Notes: a model not told the origin generated them from the letters alone. A stretch of 47,340 nt of DNA from Saccoglossus kowalevskii (GCF_000003605.2 NW_003158753.1:32258-79597); one strand, 5' to 3'; positions 1 through 24,300 are shown, counted from the first letter of the stretch. Numbers and translations are program-made.

Positions 1-605
1 TTATTATTATTATTATAAGATTACTAGAATTGTTATTATTATTGGTGAAATAAATCATAAATCAAATCATTAAATCATATATATTCCCCTCCTCTATTGG
101 AGCATACGAATTGACCAATATAATTCACTGCCACTAAGGTCAGAATTAACTTTACAATATTTTAGTCAGTATTCTGAATAGTGGTTAACGCTCCAAAACT
201 ATTAGTTGCACGGTACCATGGGAGAATAAAACCTGACCCTTGAACCGATTACAAAGAAATGTCACCGCAGTAATCAAAGTGTGTAACATCACAATATTTG
301 GTTTTAGATTTGCAATTTGATAATGGCCTTAACCCTCTTACGAATACTAATTTGCATAATAATAATATTAATAATAAACATTAAATTGACCCACAAAACA
401 AAGATATATATACATATATATATGTATTGATCTTTCGAATTCCACCTTTAATATATGTAAATTATTGTAAATTTGCATAATTATAGTTTTACTTCAAACC
501 TTGTACTTCACTCCAATGGTGACCTATTTACCAAAATTAGTGTTCACTGCCTTATAAATGCATTAGTGTGTATTGACTAATCGTGAGTATACGTTTTCTT
601 CATAG
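1..605 (+). other. Intron sequence 5' of the first visible GH9 exon
   Basis: No exon was found here: the WYD-coding exon expected upstream is absent, so the intron is longer than its counterpart in the downstream copy (557 bases). Contains simple repeats: (TTA)n at 1-17, AAT/ATT-rich tract around 356-380, and alternating TA/CA around 405-424. Confidence 0.7.
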
Positions 606-4494
<3,889 letters not shown>

Positions 4495-4516
4495 CGAGCT
4501 GAAATGTAAACAATAA

Positions 4517-6728
4517 TTTTTCACAATATATTCATTTTACACCACGTTATATGAATGTATCGACATCTTTTTTTCGACTCGGCATGAATATTTGTCGTAC
4601 CATATTTGTGTATGTATATTATGCAATGTTGTTTGTGCATTTCTTATGTACCGATAGTTGTAAAAGTTTGTGTGTGTTTTCTATATCAGAATATAAAATG
4701 CAGTTAAGTATTGTAGAACGTAGTCATACATGATAACTGGTATTGTTTTTCCCCAAATTGGAACCACGCTAATTTATGCAAACATAATCTATTGATTTTC
4801 AAGTGCCATTATGTCATCATGTTCAGTCATTTGTTTCAATGTATATTCTATTTAAGGTATGGTTGTCCGGGACATCAATGGTAAACTTCCTTAGACACTT
4901 ACTGAAGTATGCTACACGCGAATCAATCATGTTTTGCAGTAATTGATACTAGTAGTGTTTATTTGAATAAAATTATGTAATTTTGAAATGACCTCATATT
5001 TCCAGTAACTACATTATACATTCTTATTATACAAATTAATTGGTCAATATCATAGTTGTTGTCAGGTGAAACAGTTCCCTGTGGAATTAGCTGATTGTAC
5101 CATACTTAATCACTCACCCATGGTATAGCAGCATTACGTTAGGTGGCACTTACGATTGTGAGGATAGAAACCCATCCCAAAAACAAATGGCTCCTCGATG
5201 TGTGCCCAATAGTGACTATACTTAGACTCACTGTTTTAGTTGCCAAATGAAATTAGATGATTTGCGTAACCGAATTCAGTGTTATGACATGAAATAGACA
5301 CGCAAACTCAAAACAATAATTTAGTTATATACTACCACAGTAACCCAATTATTCCGGGCTTGTGGCATTCTCTTTATCATACACGGTTTCGTCAATTCAT
5401 ATACAATGGTTATTATACTGTTGTCGTTTCTCGTCAGCGACTTCAATATTAGTTGTACACGCATCAATTATCAGTGAAGTAAGGATTGAAATAAAACAAT
5501 AGAGATTGTGTATTTTAGATTTGGTGGAATTTAGACGATCGATCGGGTGTCCAACGAAGTCAATTCATTCATGTCAAAGATCCAGTTCCAAAATGGATGA
5601 ATATGTGTTAGAACATACTATCTTTTTAAAAAAAATAATAGTGTTTTATTTTTCGTAAGTATATTTTTACTACTTTAATTTATATGTAAAGTTGTAGCCA
5701 TTATACTGCTGAACTAATTTGTTAAATTTAAATATAAAATTCACATTTTAATGAAATGGGGCTGCTTTTTAATTCATCAGTAAATGTCGCTACTTGGGTT
5801 AGGATGGACATGCATTGCAAGTAAGTCTTCATAACACAAACAAATGACCGGCAAACATGAATAACACGTGACTTGCAGACCAGGAAGTGATATCAGGTAT
5901 ATGCTTCACGATACTCGGGTCAGACAAATAAGCGAAATAGACCCCTGATTGAACGAACTTCCCCTTTACAGGGACAGCGGTGAAACAAAAATAACGTTGT
6001 TTCAAAACTTGCTTGCCCAATAAACACAATTTTCAGAGCACAATTTTATATACAAATTTTAAAAAATTGTATGTATTGTTTATTGAAGTGTCAGGTAAAG
6101 AACGTGCTTTCAAAAAACATCTTTCATAAACACCAATACGTTGATCTATCTTCAGAATAATTTACAGCAATGGACAATCATTGAATTCTTCGGTGTTCAG
6201 AGAATACACAATATTATCCTCCCAAATCGTCTATTTATTTCAGTATTATGAAATATACACATCCGGGTCACATTAAAATTACCCAAACATTTCCAGCAAT
6301 GTGTAGTTGAGATAAAGAAATTGTCGTGAATCAAGTAGTTTTCATCACATCAAATAGAGATCAATGCCTCGTACACAGTTCAAACATTGAAATATTCCGG
6401 ATGGAAATACTGGAAGATGTACAGTATCGAATACATGGTGGAATTAATTCCAATGTTAAATGTTGTGATCATGTCGCCAAGTCTTGTTGCAAACGATATC
6501 CAACCCAGAGTATTTACTTTTCATGCGGAGGTGTGATTTCCCCGTCTTCGAAGACTATAATATGTTACATTCTAAACTGGGTGACGTTTGCCGTGCCTCA
6601 TTATAAGTATACATTTTTAGCTTCTTCAGAGCGAATAGACGAATCAGTGTGATTTATGATGCATATGTAATGTCCAATTTTGCATAGGACATCTCATGTG
6701 CATTCTCTGTGTGCATCGATGTTTATCG
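4517..6728. other. Intergenic spacer, left part
   Basis: 3' flank of the upstream GH9 gene followed by AT-rich sequence. Short open frames here have no recognisable domain. Nothing else supported. Confidence 0.6.
4966..4971 (+). promoter_or_regulatory. Candidate poly(A) signal, upstream GH9 copy
   Basis: AATAAA lies about 470 bases after the proposed stop of the upstream GH9 gene. It is the first canonical hexamer seen after the terminal exon; assignment is by position only. Confidence 0.4.
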
Positions 6729-9698
6729 TTAAGGGGTTAGCATACGTTTAATGTTTTATTTTAAATTATAGATGGTTATGACAGAATCTATGACTGTGCT
6801 TTTATTCTAAACAAAAACTCCACTTAATAAGGCTTATTTCGCCGTATTTTCTATTTCAAAACATTGCCACGTGTGATTGTTTATAAACACCACCAACACA
6901 AGCACAACACTCGCATGAAAGTGATCCTAATTGACACTTGATGATAGATCCGATTTGCATATCAATACTACAAAGTTTACGTAATTACGGTACTCATTTC
7001 ACACAGCCTTCCGCTTTTACACCCACAGCTTATTGCTTGAATTCCGACCGCGCGGCCTTGTCCGACCGGAAACCGACAGCATTGTAATCGCTCATTTTCT
7101 CCCTCGCTGCTCATTGAACTGCTCGCCAAAACACTGATGACACATGAGTAGTCGAAATGGTGGTTTTTCAAATCCAATAGTTGCATGACACCGTCAAAGC
7201 AACTTAACTGGGACCTCTTGTTACGTGTTTTGGGTGCTTGTTCTAAATGTAATATTTTATTTTAATGAGACAGTTACATGAAAAGGACATAGGTAACTTC
7301 TTTCGACAGAGCAGAGAAACGAGGAAAATGTTAATGATTAATTCCAAAAATAACGATACCAAAACCACGTCGGTCCACAGGCGGTCGGTCTGGTATAATT
7401 TGACATTCAATGTTCCAAATTAAGTCACGATCAGTGGAAGAGCTCGATCTATACGACCGTAAAAGTGTTCCCACAAAAAATATTTTGACTAAAACGGCCA
7501 CATGCTCTGAAAAAATAGAACAGAGCTTTACATAAATGAATAATTCAGAAAAAGTCAGTTATAGTCATAAATATTTTGTGGCCACACGATGAACAATTCG
7601 AAAATCAGGATTCACGCGGAAGTCAGGGCTGAAAATCATCGACCCTACTCTGGGTTACCTTATTTCACAACTAACAAAGAAAACTGATTCGCCGTGGACT
7701 AAGTTTAGTTTTTCTTCTTTCTGAACTGAGGTCAAATTCCCTCCGTTAGTCAAAATATACCGATGTTTTTCAGTGAATAAGCCTGTCACAGAACAAAAAA
7801 AAACTACGTCAATCGAAGCCGGAGATTGGACGGTACGACGACCCTTCAATAAGGGTCAAATATGCTTTGTTACAACATCATTGATTTGCTGAAAGTCACC
7901 TGATCGGAACACGACCTGGGTCACAGAACCATATTTGTCCGTATTATCAACAGGATTTTGCGAGAGAACCACACCCACATTTTCAACCATTTTCAGCGCG
8001 GAAGTTGCCAATCAATGTCGAAAATCTCGTGCATTTCATGTATTCGGATAAAATAAATCTAGCGATTGCTAAATATTTTGCTCTTGGAATTTTTATTTTA
8101 TTGATTTCAAGGTAAGAAATGGCTAGTTGAAGTTGTATCGACTTCAAGGCAGCTGTTTCACCGCGAACAACCAAGCTCTGTTGTAGTTTCGCGATGAAAA
8201 ATGAAATATATATAATAATAATACTTGTTTAATTATTTGGGTTTTCAGCCCACAAATTACGGGACATGATCCACGTGAATTACGGTCAATGTTTTGTCTC
8301 GGCTGATTGTGATGAATACCGGGACGTCGGGACCGACGCCCGTCCAAAACTCACTATGGAGAAACCAACGGGGATCGATTTCCCAAACAAATTAATGGGG
8401 CACGGTCGACAGACATTCCAAACAATGGAAATTATCAACGAAAGAGGAGAGTTTTCTAGATATACTGTCATGACAAACATGTAAAATTAACAAATACACA
8501 AAGAGGTGTAATATTAGGTTTGATTTTAGGCTTAGATTAAATATTTTCACTCAGCCCATGCATGGAACTGCCATTTAGCTTCATGGTCCTTCAGCTTGTC
8601 TTCGCCTTGAGGAAAACAACAATAATTATACAAACCGTAAACATATTGCGAAGACTCAACAATCGGGAAAAAAAACAGACAACCATGTCGTACTTGTGTT
8701 GAAATACATTTTGTATTTCACGTCAGAATATTGTTGAAAATAAAATATTCAATCCAAGCCAAATCGAAGTCAAAGAGTCAGATTGCGTGCATATACTTCA
8801 AGTTATAGATAGTTAAAACGAAAAGTATTTGAACTTTTGTCGGCTGTTCAATATTTATAAAAAACAGTAAGACAATTATAAGACAATGACAAGCGGTCAT
8901 AAAAGCGAGCGGAAAAAGGCGAAGTCATTGCTCTTGTTACTAAAATGGAAACCATGTTCACACGCTTGCTACGACGTACCACACTATCAGTTTTACAGTG
9001 AACAGTGATCAAAACAAACTTGAAAATATCTTGTGCACACGGCTTAAACTCCGCCTCCACACCATATTAGTAATATGCAAATCACTACGTCACTTTCGCG
9101 GGAAGTCATCACGTTGTCGGTTGACACACGGTAGGGCCGTTCTGAGATTTCAAAACATATTTCATCCTGTCTTTAACGCGTATAACATTTAGCCCCGACA
9201 TTAGAAGGCATTATTTAGTAGCTGGTCGCTAGGCAGACATGTTTCAATAATTATAACTCCATATTTTTCAAATTTGTTAGGCCTAGTTTGAGATTCATTG
9301 ACCTTGGACGTTTTTTGCGTTTATCTTGAAATTGATTTCTACGTAGTTCTACAGATTCAGTACGCAATTTCTTACAAACGAAAGGTCAGATCATCGCCAT
9401 TTTTGGTCAACTTTACCGCTATATAGAATACTGGTGGAATGTATCTGTATTCAAAAAAAATATATTCAGTCGTGCTGCAAATTAATTATTAATTGCGTCA
9501 TTAACCGTTTTACTCCATTTTCGCGTATTCTTGTGATCACGTGACTTGCTATTTGCATAATTTAAAAAAAATGCCATATTTCCAAAGTTTGAAACAAGAT
9601 CTTTATTATAGTATATAACATGTATGGGTAAAATGTATTTTTCAGTCTGTAAATTGAGGCCAAAAAATTGAACCAGCGAACGTATGCTTACCCCTTAA
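6729..9698. mobile_element. Probable DNA-transposon relic with TTAA-flanked inverted ends
   Basis: Left end at 6729-6748 and right end at 9679-9698 are inverted copies: TTAA followed by GGGGTTAGCATACGTT on the left, and AACGTATGCTTACCCC followed by TTAA on the right, 15 of 16 bases matching inside TTAA. TTAA duplication is typical of piggyBac and Kolobok superfamilies, although piggyBac ends usually start with C-rich rather than G-rich sequence. The 2.96-kb interior has only short open frames with no transposase motif seen, so it would be non-autonomous or decayed. Identification rests on the ends alone. Confidence 0.55.
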
Positions 9699-11449
9699 GA
9701 TTGCTCAATGGTAACCTAAACTTTGACGTGTAACTGCCCCACTCTCCTATTGTATTTGGCGCCTTTCAACACTGATTGGGAACGCGCAAGAAAAAAATGT
9801 GACCGTCACCAATAATTGGACAAATGTAAACACCCCTGTACTTCAAAATGGGATGTTCCATTTCACTAGAGGTGTGATCACCAGGATTATCCATGATAAG
9901 TTGTGTTATTTTAATTTTCGACCCTTAATTAAATCAGTACACAATTATCACATTACTTAAGGCATATGCGTTGTTTGCTTATGACTGAAATTTGCCATTC
10001 GCTTCTAATAAAATATGGAGACTGATTAATATACATATATCATAGGCAGTAATGATACAAGGATTCGCCCCATGCCTTGAATATTTTAAATTGACGTTTG
10101 TTATAACATTTTTGTTGGAAAGGCTTCAGTGTGTTGTATTTGTCGTTCAAGCCGGTTTCTTCTACACAAAGCTCGTCCCAATTTATGGGCTTAGATGGTC
10201 TGTGTTCCACGAACACAAGCAATATATCATGACACGTCAAGATATATTAGAGAAGAATGTTTTTTGTAAGAACTAAAAAGTTGTTTTGCGTAACTTTTTA
10301 TATGCTCTTCAGGTAACAAATCTTTGAAAACAAATTTTCGAATTTCAACTTATTTTACAGGTCATGTGTAGATATATGTCAATATTACACGTGTCAAATT
10401 ACACGCCCTTGCAAACACGTTGAGGCATAACAACATAGGGTGTGTAAAAAGTGTTAAATTCTGGATATTCCTGCAATGATGTCTTCGCTTTGTGTCGGGT
10501 ATTTGTCGTCTGGCGTCTTCAGTAGTTTCAACCCGGGTGTGTCGACTCGCCAATAATCCACTAACACGAATAATAACAACTTAAATTTTCACATACATAG
10601 TGTTTTATTCATCAAATGTTAGTGGCCATATCGTCTACATTAATGACATATAAATTTGAAGTCGAACATACCATACTTAAAGGCCATATATCAATATCAT
10701 TTTGTCATATTCGCTTGGTGTACTATAATGATGCATAAATAAATAGGTCAGTTAAAAGGCAAAATACTGCTACCGCGTATTTCCACGAAATTGTCAATAA
10801 TATCAATAAATAGCCGACAAACACGTGAAACCCCGTGGTCTGCGAGGGACACGGCAACTATACGGCTATTCTACTTGATTGAATATATAATACTTCGATG
10901 TTGATTATGTCTTTATTAGTAGTCAACAGTAGTTACGACGCCATAAAATTATCGACAAAAGATCTCCCAAAAGCTGCTACAAACAGCGCTCTCTTGTGAC
11001 GCACATAAAAGTAGGTTTCAACGGAAGTTGAAATATTGCAGAATGTAACAAGTGAACTTCACGTACTGGTACCGAACCGATAACACCTGATAATGTATGT
11101 GACACACGTGGGATACGGCCATATGTGATACATGTACAATATACCATTCATTCCTAAAACTTCACATGTATTATAATTCTTATTATAAGTTAGAATTTAT
11201 TAATTCACAACAAAATCAATACACTATACATGTTATTTGAGGAATATGTGGCCAACCAACTGCATAATATAAGTTCACATCGCATTGCGGTGTCTGTTTC
11301 GAACACACAAACTATTAGTATCATCAGTTATATCTTAAATATATCCCCGTTATCGTATCCTATCAATAAAAACAAAGTAACATATTCAGCCTATATTTCA
11401 ACGTCAGCCCCATCTGCCTTTGCACGTACATGTTTCTGTTTATGATAAC
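9699..11449. other. Intergenic spacer and upstream region of the complete GH9 gene
   Basis: AT-rich, no recognisable coding sequence. The promoter of the downstream GH9 gene should be near the right edge, but no convincing TATA box or initiator stands out. Confidence 0.55.
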
Positions 11450-17848
<6,399 letters not shown>

Positions 17849-17907
17849 GCATCCACTATCACAACGTGCGATATGCAATCTATTATTAATTGGTTTCAGC
17901 TTCTCTC

Positions 17908-17913
17908 AATAAA
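17908..17913 (+). promoter_or_regulatory. Poly(A) signal of the complete GH9 gene
   Basis: AATAAA lies 60 bases after the stop codon and is followed by a GT-rich stretch (TTTGGTGGTGG near 17949), the usual downstream element. This would give a very short 3' UTR. Confidence 0.6.
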
Positions 17914-20079
17914 CTAACTGTAATTGTAAATTTCAATTGTTGTTTGATCTTTGGTGGTGGACTATCGAATTTGTAGTAGAAAGTGCACCTTTGTGTAGAA
18001 TGACTAGTAATGCTGCCCTCTCACGGCGGGTTTCATTATACGCGCAGATTCACACGGGTGCGCTGATCAAATTATAATTATAATTAAAACATACATTCGC
18101 GTCTTGGATACTCAGAGCAAATCATACTTTGCCTTCGCTGGTTTACTGAGCATTTTTAGCGCTACCACCTGTGGACTATCAAAACAAAAGTAAACGTGAG
18201 TGATGATATTTTCAACTTATTCAACTCATTATTTCACTATGGTTCGATTCTGTAGTTGATCAGACATTATATGAGCTCATTTATTTTGAAATACTCACAT
18301 TATATAGTAATCGTGAATCAATTGAAAAATAAACAGATCACCACGTCATAGTGAGAATAAGGTATAGCAGTAACCATACCAAAACAGTAGAAGCTATTCA
18401 AGTTTGCTCCACCTTGTCAAATTTGCACAATCAACCACTCTCTGTATACTTTGTGCAAATCCTTATGATTAAAGTTGACACTAGAAAAGCGTCATGTATG
18501 ACAAAACACTGATTTTGGGGAACCAAACTCTATCAATTAATTGAACTTATCGACCACGTCGATTGACCGTTATTCGTTGGATTCCTTGGTAGGTCATCGA
18601 TTGGCTGCATAATGCCATTATGTCTCATCAGTATTCAAGTATGTATCTGCTAACTGTCTAGTTTATGGCTTATGCGCAGTCGCGGCTGCAGCGTAGTCCT
18701 TGCGCAATTTACCACCAATGTGGATTGCACTTTATCCGATATTATCTGAGAATAATTACCCTAGGCAACTTACAACATGGCTCTAATAATATTCTCCACT
18801 GGATCTAATAGCAATGTATATTCAACCTAATATATTATATCTAACAGAAACCGTAACATATCAGTATTTTAGATATATTCAACGGGTTCATTAGACTATA
18901 TTATCGATATAATAGTAAGTGTTTTATAACACATTACACGTTCATACTACGAACGTGGATAGATCGTCTGCCGTCTTCTTCTCGACGTCTGCTAGCGGTG
19001 TCCGATTTCTTCACAACACGATGTAAAGACGCTTCTAGAAAACCTGATTGCGTCCTTCGTCTTCGGTGCGTCTTTATTTTCTACTAGTGTGCCAAGTTTT
19101 CTTCTGAACTGAAGCTAAATCGTCCAGTCTTTCGAGGCGTACCATCGATATCAGCGACCGAACTAGCAGACGACATATTGGAAATCACACGATCAGGTGA
19201 CGAGTGACGTTATCCCCGGGCACTAGTTGGTGTACTACCCTAGGGAACTATTAATTTCCCTGGTGCTACTGTGGTAATTTAGCCGATAACACGTGATTCT
19301 GTTTTGAACAATTACAATACAGTATTGACAAGTGATGTGTTATGTGTTACTATAATCTGATAGATGAACTTGATAACATTTGGTGTGTTGGTGACAAATG
19401 TATTCAGCATTATCTAGCACGGGTTACAAATTGCATACTGCTTCGTATTTGTTACAGTCCCCAATCAGCGCGGCAATTCATAAACTCATTTCGAGGCGAG
19501 TTCAAGTTCGATGCAGCGAGTCCATGGAGAAATGAGTACCTGCCAACTGCGTACCCATGGACACCTAAAATATATATAATGGATACCCATGTTTACGTTT
19601 CCTAGTAACGGCATTATATCTATAAGTCACTGCGTAATTTCGTAACCTTTTGTCGCCGCCTCGTATTCTTCCAAACAATAGGGTGGCCCATAGCAACATA
19701 TACGCCGAACCGCTGCAGAAACTAGACCCCTATTGATCACGGGTGCGGGTAATCATAATCATAGCAACACGATTTCACATTCATCATTATCATCGCAATT
19801 AATATAGTGCTACACTAATAATATATTTACTAAAAATGACAAAACTATTTACTTTAGTTAGAGAACTGAAAGTATCGCCACAAAATTAACAAATCTCCGT
19901 CGACAGCGAAGCTATTAAACAAATGGAATGGATAATAAGTAGTAACTCGACATACAAATAAAAAGTCGAGTTTTCCAAGGACGCGAAAATACTAACAATA
20001 TCACATTTTTACGTCAGTATATCACGTGTTTATTCTACCCGAGTTTGTCGAACAATTGAACGCTCTATTGTATTTGAAT
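17914..20079. other. Intergenic, no gene recognised
   Basis: Between the GH9 pair and the LINE zone. An 87-codon open frame at 19342-19605 has no recognisable domain and no supporting splice sites. Nothing further supported. Confidence 0.55.
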
Positions 20080-20216
20080 ACCACATTTATGGCCAACTTC
20101 ATATGGCTTGAACCTTGGAGCGTTTTCTGTCAAGTAATACATATACAGTGTTTGTAATATTGTCGTATTTCTGGTATTTGAAAGAAAGCGTTCCATAGTC
20201 CACGTGACATAATTTT

Positions 20217-20660
20217 AAGTAGTGTGTATATTTCACCTGAAGGTGTTTCAGTTTACAGCGAATTTTGATTGGTTATTACTAGGCGACTTAAATGCCAGAA
20301 CTGGAGTTTTACTTGATTTTATAGAAGAATGTAGCAATTTGAATGAAATGTATCAGCTTGATTATGAACTTGATGATTTCAATATGTCTAGAAGTTCATG
20401 TGACCATGCTGTAAACATTTTCGGACGTTAATTAATTGAAATTTGGTATAAAAAATGACGTGCATATTGTTAATTAGCCTGACAAGTTGGCGTAGGTGGC
20501 GCCCTGGACTGCTGCGAACCCACCCTGGGTTTCCCTGGTTAGGGTTAGTGTTGTTGATTACATAATCTTGAATAGCTCCTTGTTTCATTTTATTCGTGAC
20601 TTCTCTGTTGATACTATTGATGTGTCAGATCACTGTCCTATACAATGTACGTTACAGTTT
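20217..20660 (+). pseudogene. LINE endonuclease domain remnant
   Basis: Contains YISPEGVSVY, then after a frameshift DWLLLGDLNARTG (GDLNARTG at 20282-20305), CDHAVNIFGR, then VVDYIILNS and VSDHCPI (SDHCPI at 20625-20642). These are the conserved blocks of the apurinic-like endonuclease that nicks target DNA. A stop follows CDHAVNIFGR, and frame changes occur between blocks. Confidence 0.85.
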
Positions 20661-21179
20661 TCTGCGGTCAACACTGAAATAGGTAGAAAAAACATTATTG
20701 CAGACTATATGTACTTAAAAGTTTGGAAGGAATGCAAATGGAACGAGATTTGTGTTTGATGTTTATATATAAATTACACGATGAAATCGGACAACACACA
20801 CAGAAAGCCGTCGACATTCTAACGGGCATATTTTTTAAAGGGCGGCAGTCGTCGTGCCATGTCCTGTTCGACATGGAACTCATATCGACGTATAAAACGC
20901 GCGTAAAATACATATTTTATTTACATGAAATTTGAACACGCGCTGCGCGACGACCACCGCGCTTTAAGAATTAAGATCTCGAAAAAAACAATTAAATGTA
21001 ATAAAACGGACAATGCAAGGAGTGCACTGTAGTGGGACAAAGAATGTTTTGAGAACAAAGTAATTTGAGCTATTCATACCGTAAATCACAAAAAGAGGAT
21101 GCACTTAGTAATTATATTCAAATTAAATAACCATTTCAAAAGTATGTGTAAAACCAAAGCAAGAGAGTATGACAACGTA

Positions 21180-21570
21180 ATACGTTGTTACTTTGCACGC
21201 AGGGTACGTTTTGGGGGTGATTAAAGAAATTAAGGGTGGGCAAGGGGCTGTTCTCCCAGAGGGTAATGTTAGTACATTAGATTGGTTTAACTATTTTGAA
21301 GAATTGCTTAATGTATCAGCAGAAAACTTTTCAAAGCAACATTACTGACACAGTTATGTAAATAAAATGTGCTTTTAGCAGTCAACAGTGACATTACATT
21401 GAAAGAGGTCACAAAGTATCAAAAGCACAAGGAAAGCATCTGATTCAAATGGAATTGTAAATAAAATGCTTAAGCATTGTGGTGACAACATGCATCAAGG
21501 TCTGTGCCATTTATTTAATTTAATACACAATCAGCTCATGGGGAAAGGAAATTATTTTCCCATTACACAA
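21180..21570 (+). pseudogene. LINE reverse transcriptase, N-terminal part (remnant)
   Basis: Shows LDWFNYFEELLN and, further on, KASDSNGIVNKMLKHCGDNM, matching the start of LINE RT domains (the usual K-A-x-G-x-D-G-I block). Several frameshifts. Ends at the solo LTR insertion point, and the coding similarity resumes at 22709. Confidence 0.8.
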
Positions 21571-22703
21571 TGTCACGAGATGTTTGAATCATATCAGGAA
21601 CTGTATTATAAAAAGGACACGCTTGTTATTATGTAATTTTGTATTTATTAATTCATTGTTATAGTATAAATTGATAACAGCCCAGAGGTAGGTTTTATAG
21701 CCCAGAAGGTAGCCGCACTTGTCACTACACGTACAGAAAGTACCTGTTATGTGACCTCGAGGTCGCACTTGGACAGTGCTGGACGAGTATCTGTATGATA
21801 ATGAACAGGTGTCGCGGACCAATTAGTGATTGACACAATTAGTTTTTAAATACCCTGCCATCACATGGCTGAGACAGCGTGGTGCTCGGTTGTTGCTACT
21901 AGAGATCTTGACCAACGACGGATCAACGCTTTGTACGACCCTGGAAGCGGCAAGCAGTACCACCACATACTACAATAGTCGAACCCGGCGTTGAACATCA
22001 GTCTGAAGTCTAACTGGGAAGGAAGCCGCTAACTACCGTCGCTGGCTTCTTATAATTCACCGGGCGAATGCCGCTGACTGACACTGTTCGACGCACGTCG
22101 GGAAACGTCAGGTACCGAACATTCCCACACACACACACACTAGTTAGTTTTGGGCTTTGAGTTATATTACCTTGTTAATTTCTAGAATTGTTATTTTCCT
22201 GGCCAGTTTATTTATGTAATATTTTAGGAGTGCATGGCACGTGATATACGTGGCTAGTAGGGTACGTCGTTCCTCCCCTGGTCGCAGGGTCGTTACCGAC
22301 TTTGCTGTGGTGTCTACAGTGCGAAATTTCGTAACCCCCACCTCTTACCAATAACAGAGTTGTGTTGGTGCGTGGTGAGGGCCGCGTGTAGTGCTGAACC
22401 TCTGCAAGGGCGGCGATACCGACGGAGAGAACTGTAGCAAGCATATGTTTTGTGTACCCAATAAACTATGGTTTCACGTAATTCATGTGTAGTGTCGTAT
22501 GTGTAAGATTATCCGGTGTGCATTATTGCTGCTTATATGTGCATATAGTTATATTGAACTCTACTGGAGCCCATCAGTCTAAATTATGCTTGTGTTACAC
22601 GAATTGTGTAATTTTATATTGGTAAAGAACCCGCACACGAGGTAAACGTATTGCATACTATTTGGTATTGTTGGTTAATGTTTGACCCTGTGACCTCGTG
22701 ACA
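21571..22703. mobile_element. Solo LTR of an LTR retrotransposon
   Basis: Starts TGTCACGAG and ends CTCGTGACA, a perfect 9-bp inverted terminal repeat with canonical TG..CA ends. It is flanked by the 5-bp direct repeat CACAA (21566-21570 and 22704-22708). Contains a TATA-like TTTTTAAATA near 21845 and AATAAA near 22461, which suggests + orientation. Size (1133 bp) and 5-bp duplication fit Gypsy, Copia or BEL families. No internal coding region or second LTR is present, so it arose by LTR-LTR recombination. Confidence 0.88.
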
Positions 22704-22708
22704 CACAA

Positions 22709-24300
22709 TAAAGGGGGATATTAACGTCTCTAATTATTGTGGTGTTTCGTTGTTGTCGTCGGTGAGTAAAATTATAAATGACCATCTAGTAAAGTTGACA
22801 TTATCGTTGAGACCCGAGCTGGCTTTCGTAAAGATAACACTTTTGACAATATGTTTTCACTGCAGTGTTTAGCTCAGAAATATCTACCACGAAGATGAGG
22901 GCGTATGTATTGTGTCTTTATTGACACTCGCTGTTATTTTAGTCTTTTTTTTTTTTTCTCATGGATTGCATGGCAGAGTTGTGACAACCCTGTGGACAAT
23001 GTGTTCTGTCTAGTGGGGGATTTACAGAATATTTTTGCTGCACTATAGGTACAATACAAGGTTGTATGATAAGTCCTTTCTTATTTAGTTTATTTTTTAA
23101 TGAACGTGCTTTCTATATGGATAAGCATGACAATGGAGGTATATGCGTCACACATTGATTTCACAAAAATGGGTATTTTACTGTATGCTGATGATGTTGC
23201 CGATGTATCAGACATGCCTATTCTACTGCAGAGAAAGTTAAATCAGCTAGGAAAATTTTGCGACCATTGGGGCATGGTGGTACATCTAGATAAAACACAC
23301 ATTGCAGTTTTCCACAACGGGGAATGTTGAGGTCTTGTGAAAAATGGTTACTTGTATACAAGGGCATTTCAGTTAAGGCAGTAAAGCAATACAACTACCT
23401 GGGTTTATTATTTTCATCATAATTAGCCTGGAAGCCAGCAATGAAAAACCTTGCAGCCAAGGGAAAAAGAGCCTTATATGAAATTGTTATTAAGAAACTT
23501 GGTGGTCTTCCTATAAGTGAAGATTTTAAATTATTTGATGGTTCAGTTGTCCCAGTAATTTGTTATGGGACCTAAGTATGCGGTTATGAGTACTCCATAA
23601 TCGTGGAAAGGGTGCAATTTATTTTTGTGTAGATTTTTATTAGGGGTTAACTCTAATGTAAATACTGACCAGAAGTGTTTTAGGCGAATTTAGGAGATTA
23701 CCCATTTTCTGTAATTACAGGACACGTTGCCTTTCATTCTGGTTAAAACTTATAAAAATGGATATGCATCACGTGAGCAACAAAGATCAGAGTTATTGTA
23801 ACAATATGGTTTTGGAATTTTATGGATTGAACAACAAGTTGGAGACATCAAAATTTTCTTAGGTTTATTTCACGAAAAGATATGTAATTGTTATTCGTCA
23901 AGAATGGTCGACAGCGATTGGTCAATCAGGTAGATTGCGTTGTTATGTTAATTTCAAATGTTTGTTAGAGTTAGAATTGAGCTCTGGTAAGACTTGGGTG
24001 TTCAAGTCATAAATTGACAGTTGAGAACTTGTCTTTATTGTCAGTGGATATGAACATCAGTGGTTGAGAATGAATTCCATTTTATTCTATTTTGTCCATT
24101 GTATGAGCATTGTAGAGCTGACTGGATTCCTAGCGTTTCAGAGCCTATCCAACCAATGAAAAATGTGTTGCTCTATTAAAATCACTAAACCCGGAAACAC
24201 AATACAAACTTTTAGTCTATGTACACAATCCTTTCAAAATCCGTGACAACTTTCTGTCAATTTTGAACTTATTGTTTGTTTAATTTTGTATTATAATGAT
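22709..24300 (+). pseudogene. LINE reverse transcriptase, central and C-terminal part (remnant)
   Basis: After the solo LTR: SKIINDHLVK, then AGFRK (22818-22832), GTIQGCMISPFLFSLFFN (from 23048) and LLYADD (YADD at 23184-23195, the catalytic RT motif) followed by KTHIAVFHNGE. Further downstream QYNYLGLLFSS, WKPAMKNLAAKGKRALYEI and GSVVPVICYGT match the region after the RT core. Multiple stops and frame shifts. Confidence 0.85.

Noticed and set aside
6326-6652. 108-codon open frame
   Set aside because: No recognisable motif and no neighbouring exon; length is within chance expectation for this much sequence.
10040-10276. Overlapping 66- and 74-codon frames on opposite strands
   Set aside because: At most one could be real and neither shows a known domain.
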